Assembly: GCF_027172205.1 (NCBI RefSeq)
Contig: NC_070614.1
Coordinates: 41,779,001-41,843,000 of the forward strand
DNA from: Podarcis raffonei
Lineage: Eukaryota > Chordata > Lepidosauria > Squamata > Lacertidae
Direction of reading: 5' to 3'
DNA: 64,000 bases
Under the pieces are notes generated by a model. It had not been told where the DNA came from and did no database searches. It was given only the letters and a program-made list of their open reading frames with translations. This document shows, piece after piece, positions 34,160 to 45,758 of this stretch (within the stretch, counting starts at the first letter, position 1; each line of letters starts with the position of its first letter). Both the position numbers and the translations under genes were made by a program.

Positions 34160-34160
34160 G
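33690..34160 (+). mobile_element. LINE 3' end, family C
   Basis: Encodes RARAFLAVAPTWWNALSQET, then CRACKTELFHQAFGQGTV, then a 3' end gagcccggcttcggctgggg, gggcgggatataaataattt and (TTA)n. The sister copy is at 60390-60794. Confidence 0.7.
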
Positions 34161-34793
34161 GAAAAGGACCAAACTTAGGTGGTCACATAAACCATGAAAT
34201 CCCACACATTACGCTCATGGTCATTTATGTGAATAAAGAGCAGCATGTGCGTAAGTTGTAGATTTGTGCATATATCGCATTATGTATTTTATTTTATTTT
34301 TAAACATAATTCCTGGACTTGTAAAAAAACAAAACTATATTAGAGTAACAGAAACAAGTGAACACTTGGGTGTACATGGTGATCTGACACAGGACAAAGC
34401 TTGAGTGCATCCGTATCCACAAATCTGCATTGAGCCTGTATTCCTAGAGCATCCCTCGTTCTAATGTTGAATGAGGCTGAGATTATCGTCATACATGTAA
34501 TATGTTCTATTATCATCCAAGAAAAAAAAATCACAGGAAAACATATTGAAATGCAAATGTTCAAAAATGTTGCCAACTTTCAAATGCAGGCTTACGTTTC
34601 ATTTTCACTCTAATCAGAAACTGTTGAATCGAAAATGACAACAGTTTAATAGTTTCCTCAGCTATTGGGCAGGCAGCCTAATGCAGAGGCTGTCCACCTT
34701 TTGGGCCTCAAGGTCATGTTTGCAAATGTGTGTGTTGTGGGCACCACAGATGCGCTGCAACCAAGCAAAAGCTGCAGCCTATGGTACTGATTT

Positions 34794-35147
34794 GGGACAC
34801 GGGTGGCGCTGTGGGTAAAAGCCTCAGCGCCTAGGGCTTGCCGATCGTATGGTCGGCGGTTTGAATCCCCGCGGCGGGGTGCGCTCCCGTTGCTCGGTCC
34901 CAGCGCCTGCCAACCTAGCAGTTCGAAAGCACTCCCGGGTGCAAGTAGATAAATAGGGACCGCTTACTAGCGGGAAGGTAAACGGCGTTTCCGTGTGCGG
35001 CTCTGGCTCGCCAGAGCAGCGATGTCACGCTGGTCACGTGACCCGAAAGTGTCTCCAGACAGCGCTGGCCCCCGGCCTCTTAAGTGAGATGGGCGCACAA
35101 CCCTAGAGTCTGTCAAGTATGGGCAGGGGTACCTTTACCTTTACCTT
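34794..35147 (+). mobile_element. Sauria-type SINE with TSD
   Basis: Head gggacacgggtggcgctgtg, A/B boxes, gtaaacggcgtttccgtgtg body, ctttaccttt tail. tatggtactga flanks at 34780-34790 and 35148-35158. Confidence 0.9.
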
Positions 35148-35389
35148 TATGGTACTGACTACAAAAGAATGTTTCTTGCTAGCCTCATTTCAGCAGGTGG
35201 AGTGGGGGAACTTGAAGGCATCTGGAAAGACATCTGTGGTGACCCTGACCTGATGCCACTAACCCTATAATTGTCTAACATAGTAACTGTGTGTGTTTGT
35301 AAAGCAGTGGGAAATCCAGTTTTAATTTTTGTAATGATGGGGTCAGGGAGGTAAAGATGTATGTAGAACAGGACAAGTTTTTTCTTATA

Positions 35390-35630
35390 CAGTGGAACCC
35401 TGCTTCTCGAATGGCTTAGTTGATGAACAAATCGGCTCCCGATTGCCGAAAACCCAGAAGTAAGTGTTCTGGTTTTCAAATGTTTTTCAGAAGCCGAATG
35501 TCTGATGTGGCTGTTGGCTATTGTTTCTGGGGCCCCTGCACCAATCGGAATCTGCGCCTTGGTTTTCCAACGTTTCGGGAGTTGAACAGACTTCCGGAAC
35601 GGATTAAGTTCGAGAACCAAGGTTCCACTG
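35390..35630. mobile_element. Tigger-like MITE
   Basis: cagtggaaccctgcttctcg and gagaaccaaggttccactg are inverted ends flanked by TA (35388-35389, 35631-35632). Hairpin interior. Confidence 0.75.
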
Positions 35631-35881
35631 TACTAATGGCTGGAGAAAGAGGAGGAACATCAGTGGGCCAGATTAGATCGATACCTATCTCCAGTATGTC
35701 CCACATGTGCGGAGGAGAGATGGCTCTGGATAGAATTGGGTAACCTACTATGCGGATTGACCCTATGTGTCTTGGATCTTGTGGGTTTACGGCATATGCA
35801 AATGAACCTCAGCATGGACACCTGCCAGTAGTATCAGAGACAGGGCAGAAAAACAGCTGCTCTCTTTTGCCCATTCATGTA

Positions 35882-36107
35882 CAGTGGTACCTCGGGTTAA
35901 GTACTTAATTCGTTCTGGAGGTCCGTGCTTAACTTGAAACTGTTCTTAACTTGAAGCACCACTTTAGCTAATGGGGCCTCCTGCTGCTGCCGCGCTGTCG
36001 GAGCACGATTTCTGTTCTCATCCTGAAGCAAAGTTCTTAACCTGAAGCACTATTTCTGGGTTAGCGGAGTCTGTAACCTGAAGCATATGTAACCTGAGGT
36101 ATCACTG
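35882..36107. mobile_element. Tigger-like MITE
   Basis: cagtggtacctcgggttaag and gtaacctgaggtatcactg, flanked by TA. The interior (agctaatggggcctcctgct) is shared, reversed, with 46297-46506. Confidence 0.8.
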
Positions 36108-36429
36108 TATATCAGTTGAATTTGGGCAACACATTGTTCGATGTGGCATGAAATCTCTGGATGATCCAGTCCCGCAGTTTTGGATCTGATAATGGAGTTC
36201 AGCAATATCTGGAGGGCCACAGGTTCCCTACCCCTGTATTATGTGGCCTGACAGGTATCTGATAACACCTTAATCTGAATTTTAATGTCCCTGGCAAGTG
36301 GCCAAATGGAATCTCTGGCTTAATGGGTTATATAGTGAGCAGCCCTGCATTGATCCAAGGCATGGACAATGTCATGTTTCGTTACATTGATGAGCCTCTG
36401 TAAAAGAAATAATAGGTGAATTCTTTTCT

Positions 36430-36835
36430 TTCTTTTTTTGCATATAATTTTTATTACATTTTGTGTTTTACAGTTGAATATACTCATTTTTACATCCTTA
36501 AAATATCAATGACTTCCCTTCTTCTCTTTCTATGGTTCATTTTACATATCATAAATCCCTGCATATTTTACAAAAAAACTAAACCATTCAGCATTCCATT
36601 ATTACATCCATCCGGTGCTTTTTTTCTAAAAAAAAATGTTTAGGGGTACTTTCATTTTCCTATTCATATTGAAATACTGCCCCTCAATGAGGCCAAACTT
36701 AGATTCAAAAAATGTTTAGGGATATGCGTACCCCAGAAAAAAGCACTGCATCCATCAAAACTTATTTACACTGTTAAATTCATCTTAACGCTGCCAACGT
36801 TTCCAGCTGTACACAATTATTTTCCAAGAAATAAT
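36430..36835 (-). mobile_element. L1-like LINE 3'UTR (interrupted by a hAT MITE)
   Basis: Reversed, it shares with 25740-25950 the order cattgata, ggttcattttacatat-type, tgtaaataagttttgatgg. It is broken by the MITE at 36613-36748. Confidence 0.65.
36613..36748. mobile_element. Small hAT-like MITE, CAGTGCTTTTTT family, exact TSD
   Basis: Starts cggtgctttttttct and ends aaaaaagcactg. The 8-mer catccatc lies at 36605-36612 and 36749-36756. The interior has tgtttaggggtac, shared with copies at 37706 and 57647. Confidence 0.85.
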
Positions 36836-36996
36836 AGGCGAATTCTTACTACACTATACATACATTAACTGAGAACTTTGGGCAAGTGAGATTCAAGTGA
36901 CAATTCTGTTGTGAGTGAGCTCCGTGGAACGCCTGCTTTCAAAGATTTTTACAGCTGTTTAGTGCTCTCGCTGCAAGTGGGAAAAGCAAGCCTGCC

Positions 36997-37437
36997 CTAC
37001 ATAAAATTGCTTTCTTCAAAATGGACAGGCCATCCTGATGCATCGCAACCTATGAGAATATGCCTTTGTCCCGTGTGGGCCCAGTAGCGGCACTGGCCCC
37101 GCGAAGTTCCCTGCAGCTTGCAGGTGGTGACGGATAACTGTGCCCTGCTGAGCCTCAGGGCCCGGCGGTAATGGGTTCCGCCTCTGCTGCAGATGTCCTT
37201 TATGTTGCTCCTGGGCGCATGGACAAAGCTGTTGGTATCTTTGCAAGGCCTCGTCATCCCCCGGCGCAGCATCATGGCCCCGCAGTAATCCTGCCCGGGC
37301 ACATTGGTCCGGGGGAAGTCGCTGTGCTGCCTCAGGAACTTCTCGTGCCGAGGATTCTGTGAGGAGACACGGCTTACGATCAGGCAGGAGGCCAACAGGA
37401 GCAGCAATAGTGCTTCGTTTCCTCTCAGGGAGATCAT
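36997..37437 (-). CDS. Secreted RNase A family ribonuclease, angiogenin-like (copy 1)
   Basis: This 146-residue precursor has a hydrophobic signal peptide (about 1-26, cleavage near RVSS/QNPRHEKF). The mature chain has KFLRQHSDFP with catalytic His38, the signature CKDTNSFVH with Lys66, and WPVHFEES with His139. These equal H12, K41 and H119 of RNase A. Mature cysteines are 52, 65, 83, 106, 116 and 131, the six-cysteine, three-disulphide form seen in angiogenin and non-mammalian RNases, without the C65-C72 pair. LRRGMT resembles the basic segment that targets angiogenin to the nucleus. The gene has one coding exon, as usual in the family, with possible acceptors close upstream of the ATG. It is the RNase nearest METTL17 (about 5 kb). 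It looks complete and catalytically competent. Orthology to a single mammalian RNase is not safe to assign. Confidence 0.93.
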   Translation of the reverse strand: MISLRGNEALLLLLLASCLIVSRVSSQNPRHEKFLRQHSDFPRTNVPGQDYCGAMMLRRGMTRPCKDTNSFVHAPRSNIKDICSRGGTHYRRALRLSRAQLSVTTCKLQGTSRGQCRYWAHTGQRHILIGCDASGWPVHFEESNFM

Positions 37438-37705
37438 TGTTGCTGCTGATTTCCGACGAACCTGCAGCCATCGAAAGGAAGCAGGTGAAATGTTTATTTT
37501 GCATCACTTTACATTTTTAAAAAATGGGTTGCAGTGTGTCGTAAAACAAATACGCATTGTGAATGAAGGTCAAGATAAAAAATAGCATTTAAAGAAGCGT
37601 GATTGACAGGAAAACAAAACAGAAAAAAATCGAAAAATTGAAACTCCACATGGAGTTTTTTTACTTCATTTTTACTTGCATCGTTGGCAATGCAGTGAAC
37701 AATAC

Positions 37706-37885
37706 AAGTGGTTTTATTCGGGGGGGGGGGGTGCGCAGGGATATGCATACCCCTAAACCTTTTATGAATCTTTGTACTTTTGTCCATTTACTGTATTTAT
37801 CTTTCCTGATCTGAACTATAAAATGGAGATTTTCTTGAGTCCAAATGAGAGTACCCCTAAACATTTTTTGATTAAAAAAGCACTG
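37706..37885. mobile_element. Small hAT-like MITE, CAGTGCTTTTTT family, exact TSD
   Basis: aacaatac flanks at 37698-37705 and 37886-37893. It contains ggatatgcatacccctaaac and gagtacccctaaacattttt. It lies about 270 bp upstream of RNase copy 1's ATG. Confidence 0.82.
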
Positions 37886-38393
37886 AACAATACCATAAGA
37901 AGCATTGTTTACCATCAAACACAGACCATTGGTCCATCTAACTTGCTGTTGTCCACACTGACTTGCAGCTGCTGTGCATGGTTTAAGTCAAATGGTCACA
38001 TCTAGCTGTACAGTACCAATGTGAGAGAGCTGCTTTGCCCCAGTCTCAAGACACCCACTGCAAAAGTAGGCTAGGTCAGTGCAGTTGACGCTAGATGGCA
38101 ACAGAGAACAATAGCTAGCCTGTCATGAAGCAGAACTGTGTGTGAGAGAGATTGCGATAGCCTTCAATTTCTGTTCAGGAATGTTTTTACGGCACCCGTA
38201 TGCAAAAGAGGGCAAAGTCTCTCACATGTTTGAAGGGTTCTCTATCAAAGAAGGCTGTGTATCAGGCACAGCTTGGTGGCAGGGAAAAGCAAAGTCAAAC
38301 ATGCCGGAATTCCCACTTTTTGAAAGGCATAAGGACAGTGTTTTCAACATTACACCAAGTGATCATCTTAAAAGTGCTCTTTTGGCAATTTCT

Positions 38394-38396
<3 letters not shown>

Positions 38397-38475
<79 letters not shown>
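38397..38475. repeat. Compound (TC)n(CA)n microsatellite
   Basis: TC units to 38435, then CA units to 38475. Confidence 0.95.
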
Positions 38476-38476
<1 letters not shown>

Positions 38477-40150
38477 TCTTGCTCTGCATGGACTAGAACA
38501 AACCCACAGGTGGATTTCATTGGCAAGACTCAGCTCTGGGACATAACAGGTAATTTGAAAGAAAGAAAGAAAGAAAGAAAGGGAACAGTCCCTGAGAACA
38601 AAAGCGTTTACCATTATTTATTTGTTTGCCATTTTGTAACAGAAGAAGCACTAAACATTGAAGGGAAAATAGCTTATTTCAAACAAGTAAAAAAACCCCA
38701 AAACTCAGGTATTGTTACCATTGTAACAAGGAACTAGTCCCTCAGGAACTAGTCTCCCCCATCAACTCCTACTGGAGCTGGGATGGGGGAGAAAGGAGGC
38801 ACTGGCCCATAGGGAGGTGATACTGGGAAGGGTCCCTGCAGACGTTCATGTTTATTTTTATGCCAAACACAAAATCTCTCCTCTCCATCTCCTGCGTCTC
38901 AAATGCGCACGAGGAAACAAACAGGGCTGCCGTCGCCTCACGTAGTTTGACCTGTAAATTGTCACAGCGAGGGCCCCTCCATTCTCCCTTCGCAGGAAGA
39001 AGAGCGAACCTGTGGCCCTTCAGATGTTGTGGACTACAAATCCCATCATCCCATACCACTCGGCATGCTGGCTGGCACTGATGGGGTTTGAAGTCCAATA
39101 GTATCCATAGGTTGGCAGCTTCCCCACCCCTAGCCTACACGGTGTAAGTCTAGCTGGGTTGCAACCAATGTTTCCTTTGCGACAAACTCAGCCTCACTCC
39201 CTGACACAAGCTAAGGACCACAATTTTATCACCCAGAACGATTTCTGCACCAACTTACGCGATCTGTTCAGCCAGCACTACTCAGAAATGCCTCCAAATC
39301 ACCCAGGGGGCTGTCCGAGCGGTGAATTTGGTTTCCTGTAGAGCTGAACATTTCCCCTTGGGCTCTTTATACCCAGCCTAGCCAGCTGCTGGTAAAAGGT
39401 TAGTACTGATCACATGCAGCTGGATTGAACAGGCAGACAATGTGTGGATCACTGAGATGGAGGGTAGGGATTAAGAAGAACAAATGCACTGAGGATCAAG
39501 ACACAGTTGACCTCATCGTGGTTTGAAGTCTCTCTGTTAACCAGTAAACATAACACTACTTCTTGAATCCTTCTGAATATTTCTCCTGGGTGTGTGAATC
39601 CTGCAAATCATCATCATCATCATCATCATCACTTCTTGATTGATTTAAACAATACTGTTACTGGGAATGGGGAAGAAATTTGATTCAATTCTCACTTAAT
39701 GGTCAACATACTTAATTCACACTTTCTGGAACATTCTGCCTATTGAAAAATGGCCAACCTTAAAATTCGCACTTTGCTGAATTTTTCAGGGCAGTTCTGC
39801 TGCCAGGTAATGTGTGCAAGAATGCATGTGCTGGAGTAAAGTGTGCTTATAAATGCATATGTAAAAAATTTAAAATAAATAAATGCACATATGATTGAGA
39901 ATCACATTAAACTGGCATTAAAGAAGGGCAAATTGCTTTGCAAAAATATGCGTTGGGCAAAATGGCATAAAACATGTCTGTATTAGGAGAAATTCACACA
40001 AAATGATGATGAATTTTCATGGAGACTTTTAAAAAAATGAAACTGCTGTGGAGGTGAATTTAAGATTGGATTTAAAAATGAGAACTGGAGAGAAAATGAA
40101 ACTGACAGATTTGCTTACCCCCTAATTATTCCTTGTTTGGGTGGATGCTA
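38476..40150. other. Intergenic within RNase cluster
   Basis: Contains a palindromic MITE at 39005-39132 (gaacctgtggcccttcagat/cttccccacccct) and a short (ATC)n at 39609-39631. I see no further RNase-like frame or other gene. Confidence 0.45.
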
Positions 40151-40159
40151 GAACTGTCT

Positions 40160-40990
40160 TTTTTTAAAAAAATAATTTTTTTATTTGAAATTTTCAACAT
40201 AACACAAATTAAAACTAATTAATTATTTACCCCTTCTGGACTCCCCACCCCACCCCGGTTGCCAATGTCTCCCCTTTGTTTTGTTTTCCATTCAATCTCA
40301 AATCCATTAATCGCCTTAATACAGTGGTACCTCTGGTTGCAAACAGGATCCGTTCCGGAGCTCTGGCTGGATCCCGAGGTTTTGCAACTGGAGGTGCCAC
40401 TTCTGCGCACACACATGGCTTTAAAAACTGCTGCGGCGCAGAGATAGCTTCTGCGCATGCGCAAGCAGCAAAACCCGGAAGCGGGTTTGCTGCTTTCGCA
40501 ACCCAAAGTTTACCTTACCTGAGGGTAACATAAGCTGAGGTTCTACTGTACACGGTACTTCATAGATGCTGTATCACTCCTCCTAAAGTTTTTAACTCTT
40601 CACAGTGAACTTAAAGATATTCTATAATTTTTTTCCAGTCTTGTACAAACTTTTCTTCATCTTGCTCGCGGATCTTTCCGGTCATCTTTTCCATTTCAGC
40701 ATAGTCTGTCCTCTTTGTTATCCATTCTTCCATCATTGGAACTTTCTCTTCCTTCCATCTTTGGGTAAATAGCAACCTTGCTGCTGTGGTTGCGTACATA
40801 AATAATCTTTTAACATTTCTTGGCAAGTCTTCACCTGTTATTCCTAATAAAAAGGCCTCTGGTTTTTTTAAACAAAGGTTATCTTAATTCCCCCCCCCCC
40901 CCAGTTTGTTATAAATCATTTCCCAGAAGCCTTCTGCCTTTTTACATGACCACCACATATGATAAAATGTACCTATTTTATCTTTACACT
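40160..40990 (-). mobile_element. L1-like LINE 3' part (interrupted by Tigger MITE)
   Basis: The minus strand encodes MYATTAARLLFTQRWKEEKV, then MMEEWITKRTDYAEMEKMTG and WKKIIEYL, the L1 ORF2 end, running to an A-rich 3' end near 40160. A TA-flanked MITE sits at 40322-40548. Confidence 0.75.
40322..40548. mobile_element. Tigger-like MITE inside L1
   Basis: cagtggtacctctggttgca and gctgaggttctactg with TA at 40320-40321 and 40549-40550. The interior has the gcgcatgcgcaagcagcaaa segment. Confidence 0.75.
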
Positions 40991-41026
40991 TCCAGCACAC
41001 ATTAGATAAATTCTTATGGATTTGGA

Positions 41027-41135
41027 TTTTTGGATTTTGGATTTGATATCCGGCTTTATCACTACCCTAAGGAGTCTCAAAGCGGCTCACAACCTCCTTT
41101 CCCTTCCTCCCCCACAATAAACACTCTTATACATT
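41027..41135 (-). mobile_element. CORE-SINE 3' fragment
   Basis: gatatccggctttatcacta, ggagtctcaaagcggctcac and ccttcctcccccacaa are the reversed 3' part of the copy at 1777-2028. Confidence 0.65.
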
Positions 41136-41344
41136 TTAGCTAACTTTACTGGAGATAAATACCATCAATACATCCTTTTCATATAATTTTCTTTTAAAGC
41201 ACTACAAGCCGTAAATTTTAAATCTTTAAATTTTAAATAAAGTTATTTGCTAGAAACTACTTCTCAAAATTAGATACAGCTTCTCATAATGTCAAAATGA
41301 ACATCGTGACATAACATATTAAAATGTAGCTTATTCAGTTGACC

Positions 41345-42003
41345 GTCGAGTCCAGGATGTACAAAATGCAATTCCTATTTTGTCAGTCCTGTAGTCCATT
41401 CATATTCTAATTTCTAATATATCAGCTGTACAAATTCCAAAGAAACATACAAAGATATAATAAATGTACATAACATAACATGGAACTCATTCATGATAGA
41501 TTTTCAGTCATGGTAAACCTGTAAGCCTGAGTACTGTATAAGGGGGCAACACTAGCTAAGGCGACAGGTGCAGATAATTCGTATTAAGTCACTCTTAAAG
41601 GAAGAGTACTCAGGCTTACAGGTTTACCACGACTTAAAATGTATCACGAATAAGTTCCATATAGCTGTTATATACAGTAACGGTATGTACACTTATTATA
41701 TGCTTGTATATTTCTTTGTAATGTGTACAGCTGATATATTACAAAGTGTCTATGTTTATATGATTTAGAACCACGCACAGTTGTTGAAGCCTCTTGGGGC
41801 GAAACAGGGGAATATCTAGGAACCCTCGTCCTGTTTGCCTGTGCCAGCATCTACCAGTGCCAGTGTTCAAATGATTTAATGTTGTACTCTTCTAAGGAAT
41901 ACATCAGATAGAAAAAGACAAGAGAAGATGAAGAAATTAGAATACGAATGTGCTACGGGACTGACAAAATAGGATTTGCATTTTGTACATACTGGACTCG
42001 GTG
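41345..42003. mobile_element. Large inverted repeat, Penelope-like element ends
   Basis: The left arm (41345-41545) is the reverse complement of the right arm (41595-42003) over about 200 bases. Matching strings include ctcaggcttacaggttta, cagctgatatatta and gactgacaaaatagg. The right arm has about 180 extra bases, which hold a hammerhead-like fold (41777-41834). Inverted terminal copies with a hammerhead ribozyme are a known mark of Penelope-like retroelements. No reverse transcriptase is present. Old, non-autonomous remnant. Confidence 0.6.
41777..41834 (+). ncRNA. Hammerhead-ribozyme-like fold, degenerate
   Basis: Reads in order: stem I acag; a seven-base core like CUGANGA but departing from it at two positions; stem II gcct-cttg-gggc; the invariant GAAA; stem III cagggg...ccctcgt around a 12-base loop; the cleavage triplet GTC; stem I ctgt. 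Stems I and II pair without mismatch and stem III has one mismatch and one G-U. Because of the core changes it is probably not active now. Confidence 0.5.
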
Positions 42004-42620
42004 AGTTTTACAAAGCAGACAGCACTTTCATGTTGGACCCGGCAAGTCATCCACTGCATGCTGCTGGTTGCAATGCATGCATTTTACTATGCATACGTAT
42101 CCAGATTGAGAAACTGCAGTTCACCCTGGCTTCCCAGCATGCACAGGTTACATATGCATGCAGTGAAACACTCACTCATCAAACATGCATATTAATTCTT
42201 ACGACGAACCATTTGTAGCTCTGAAACTGTGTTTACTGTCAACAGGTCTTGAGAAACGCCACTTGAGGAATAAAAGATTTCAGGGCTTATAAATGAATTT
42301 GTGCCAAGCTGCAAGAGAGTCAAGGGTGATTTTAACTGGGGCCCTCTTTCCAATATTATCACATTTATAAAGTGTGTATATATATGTAGAGAAAGAGAGA
42401 AAAAACCTTCCATGGAGCTGTACAAGACACACCTCCAAGATTAAAGCGATCATGTGCATTGTGAACAGACATCCCAGAAACTAAGACACCTCTGTATTTC
42501 TTCATCTTGCAAGGGAGGAAGCTAAGTAGGATGAGGTTGGTGGAAATGAAGAAACCTGTTAGTAGCATGGAGCAAACATACACCAATGCTTTTTTTCTCC
42601 TGCAGTGGCAAAAAGAAGTA

Positions 42621-43149
42621 CAGTTGTACCTTGGTTCTTGAACGCCTTGCAACTCGAACGTTTTGGCTCCCAAACACTGCAAACCTGGAAGCAGGGCTGT
42701 AGCTAGGGAGTGGTGAGGTGGGCCCCTGCCAGGGGTGCAGGCGAGGGAGGTGCGTGCAAAATTGGTTAAAACTATGTCCATAAATATGTCTATAAATAAA
42801 AATATTGATTATTGCCTCATAAGAAAAGGTTTTAAATGGAGGGTGAATTGAATGGGGGGGGGGTTGGAGGAGAGGCGGAAAGAAGAGCTAATTTGTCAGT
42901 GGCTGGGGGTGCAATCTGGACAGTTCTGCTAGGGGCACAAGATCACCTAGCTATGGCTCTGCCCGGAAGTGAATGTTCCAGTTTGCGAACGTTTTTGGGA
43001 AGCCGAACATCCAACACGGCTTCCGTGGCTTCTGATTGACTGCAGGAAACTCCTGCAGTCAATCGGAAGCTGCGCCTTGGTTTTTGAACGTTTTCAGAAG
43101 TCGAACGGACTTCCGGAACAGATTCCGTTTGAGAACCAAGGTATGACTG
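42621..43149. mobile_element. Tigger-like MITE (split by a hAT element)
   Basis: cagttgtaccttggttcttg and gagaaccaaggtatgactg, TA on both sides (42619-42620, 43150-43151). Without the insertion at 42692-42961 it is about 250 bp, like its relatives. Confidence 0.75.
42692..42961. mobile_element. hAT MITE nested in Tigger MITE
   Basis: cagggctgtagctagg against the inverted cctagctatggctctg. Flanked by cctggaag (42684-42691) and cccggaag (42962-42969), an 8-bp duplication with one mismatch. Confidence 0.8.
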
Positions 43150-43159
43150 TACCTCAATA

Positions 43160-44245
43160 TTGTCCTCACTGATTTTTGATAGACGTTCCCTTCTTACAAG
43201 GCACAAGAGCTGCGTCCAACTCTATGACTCCCTATTCTCTACACTCCAACTGTATAATTATTAGAGCAACAGAACTCCACTAAACACAAAGGACGGTCCA
43301 GTTTCACAGAGGATTGCACTTCTGTTGAACTCTGAAGTGTAAACGCTGGATTTCTTCAGCAACATTCTGGACATTCTTAGCTCTGATCCTAGGCCTTGCC
43401 CCGAGATGGGAACACCATTGTCTCCTGAGTCGGTCAATATTTGGCCACTAATAAAGGAGTAGCAAAAAGGAACAATCCATTGTAGGCAGGAGGGTTTTCT
43501 GAATTTATCATAAGCTATTGTTCACCAGCCTTTTGGAGCCACTCTCTTGCTTATCTCTTACCCAATCTCCCATTTCTTATCCCAAAGGTGATGGCTGGGG
43601 CAAACCCATCTAGATAAAGCCAAAAGCCTTTTCACTGCATAAGATTTTTTCCAGGCGAAACAGGTTGTAGCTGGCCTGCCTCACTAGGAGGGGCTGCCCC
43701 ATTTCCAGGAGTCACTTCAAAGAAACAAATGGACAATTAGTGCTTTTTAATCTCCCTCCAGTAGTCAGTCTGGTTCAGCTGGGCTCTTATTACATTACAT
43801 TCCTTACGTTCATTTTAACCACTTTGGTGTTTTTCTTTCCTGTACTCATTTGGGGCTCTGATTCAGTTGTGTTTTCGGTGTTTGGTTGATTTTGCTTGGT
43901 TGATTTTGTCATTTCTGTTTTCTTTAGCGGAAAAAACAAGACTGTTCAATCTTGGCAGATACGTTGCCCCACGAGGCATGCCAACTGCTGCATTGCAACT
44001 TCCTACCTCCCCTTTGAAAAACGTTTAGAAACATATCAATCATTTGGTCGTTGGCCTGTTTCCAAACATCCCTACCAACTTCTGTGGTCAAATGGAGGCC
44101 TCTCTTCTGGGGGAAAGTGTGCAAACACTTGAGATTACAAAAGGTGAATTTCACAAGCCAATTTAGCTTGTTCAGAGTAATGGGGTCATTGAACAGGTTT
44201 GCAATTGCCATCCCTGAGAGGCACTTAAAAGTGGATGAAACCACA
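43160..44245. other. Intergenic within RNase cluster, no gene seen
   Basis: No repeat or coding frame I can name. Confidence 0.4.
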
Positions 44246-44261
44246 CCTCTTGATACTGGTA

Positions 44262-44618
44262 GGTAAAGGTAAAGGGACCCCTGATCATTAGGTCCAGTCG
44301 TGACCGACTCTGGGGTTGCGGCACTCATCTCGCTTTATTGGCCGAGGGAGCTGGCGTACAGCTTCTGGGTCTTGTGGCCGGCATGACTAAGCTGCTTCTG
44401 GCGAACCAGAGCAGTGCACGGAAACGCCGTTTACCTTCCCACCAGAGCGGTACCTGTTTATCTATGTGCACTTTGACGTGCTTTTGAACTGCTAGGTTGG
44501 CAGGAGCTGGGACCGAGCAACGGGAGCTCACCCCATCGTGGGGATTCGAACCGCCGACCTTCTGATCGGCAAGTCCTAGGCTCTGTGGTTTAACCCACAG
44601 CGCCACCCGCGTCCCATT
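44262..44618 (-). mobile_element. Sauria-type SINE with exact TSD
   Basis: Reversed copy, tail first. ttgatactggta flanks exactly at 44250-44261 and 44619-44630 (12 bp). Confidence 0.92.
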
Positions 44619-44933
44619 TTGATACTGGTAATAAATTGCTAAAAGAAAATTTGTGTGGTGCAGACTAGATAACATCACAAAAAATCAGCCACCAGAACCC
44701 ATGTTTTCATAGGTTCCTGTGCATTCATGGTTCATCCTATTCATGTTGCTATAATTTGTTTTAACAACTTTCAATACTGAATTCTAAGTTGCTGCTTTTG
44801 AGCCTGTTGGAATGGAACATGTTGCCTTCTAGCAGGTCACCTACTTGGTTCAATATTGCCTTCTCTGATTTCCTTAAGGTCTTAGGCAGAGGCCATTCAA
44901 ACCACCCAATAACTTTATAAACAAAGCACAATC

Positions 44934-45001
44934 TGTAGATGCCAGGGACTGAACTGGGGACATTATTGTGCTCTTAACAATGAGCTATAACTTGTTCTCC
45001 A
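44934..45001 (-). mobile_element. tRNA-derived SINE fragment, second family
   Basis: tagatgccagggactgaact and aacaatgagctata match the reversed head of the copies at 23742 and 8944. Confidence 0.5.
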
Positions 45002-45572
45002 AATTGACTACTCCCCAGGAACCAGAGTCAACACCTGACGTCCCTGGAAGAGATGCGGGAGAAATTCGGCTCTTTGTTTGGATACAATCATACATCGTCA
45101 TGCAACAAAATGGTAGACTGAAGCTTTTCAAAACTGGGTTTATTTGTTGTTTGTATTCCTGAGCAATGCCGTGTATGAGGCTGCTGGTATATATAGCAAA
45201 CATATTTAAACTCCATAGTCAAACAAACACTATCCACACACAAAAGGAGAGGTCCTGGGAAATCCCAAAGTTTACTAAGGCATCCAAGTGGGGAGATCTT
45301 AAGTTTTGAGGACCTTTAAGAAGTTCAAAGAAGGGTGGAATGGAGTGTCCTGGAGTAGGGCATATTTAGCTGGCTGAAACTTCACTGCTGCCTTTTATTG
45401 CAAATAACAACACAGTTCTACATATGTAAAGGAATATTTTATTGCATGAAACTGCAAGAGAAGACCATTCAGTCACAGGTTCCAGTTCTTAGCCTTAATC
45501 TTTAGCGGGTGTTAAAAAGCAAGGATAGGAACATACATTTATATTGCTTTATGGCCACTAGGTGGCATGCAT

Positions 45573-45578
45573 TTTATT
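45573..45578 (-). terminator. Possible polyadenylation signal for RNase copy 2
   Basis: AATAAA on the minus strand lies about 180 bases downstream of the stop codon at 45759. The spacing suits a short 3'UTR. Other AATAAA strings occur nearby, so the choice is uncertain. Confidence 0.4.
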
Positions 45579-45758
45579 AAAATACAAAAGCAGGAGGAAA
45601 AGACTGGAGGGACTGCGCCTCAGAGAAAGCAAACGGCAGCATTTGGAAAGGCAAATTGCAGTTGAGATACACAAACAGAAACAGATTTTTTAAAAATTCT
45701 ACCCGATTCTAAAAAGGGATTTAAAGCATTGTGATTCAACACAAGTAAACAGAGACAT

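Noticed and set aside
37016-37507. Frame of 163 codons overlapping RNase copy 1
   Set aside because: It is a shifted frame over the same exon; only the 146-codon frame carries the signal peptide, the signature and the catalytic residues.
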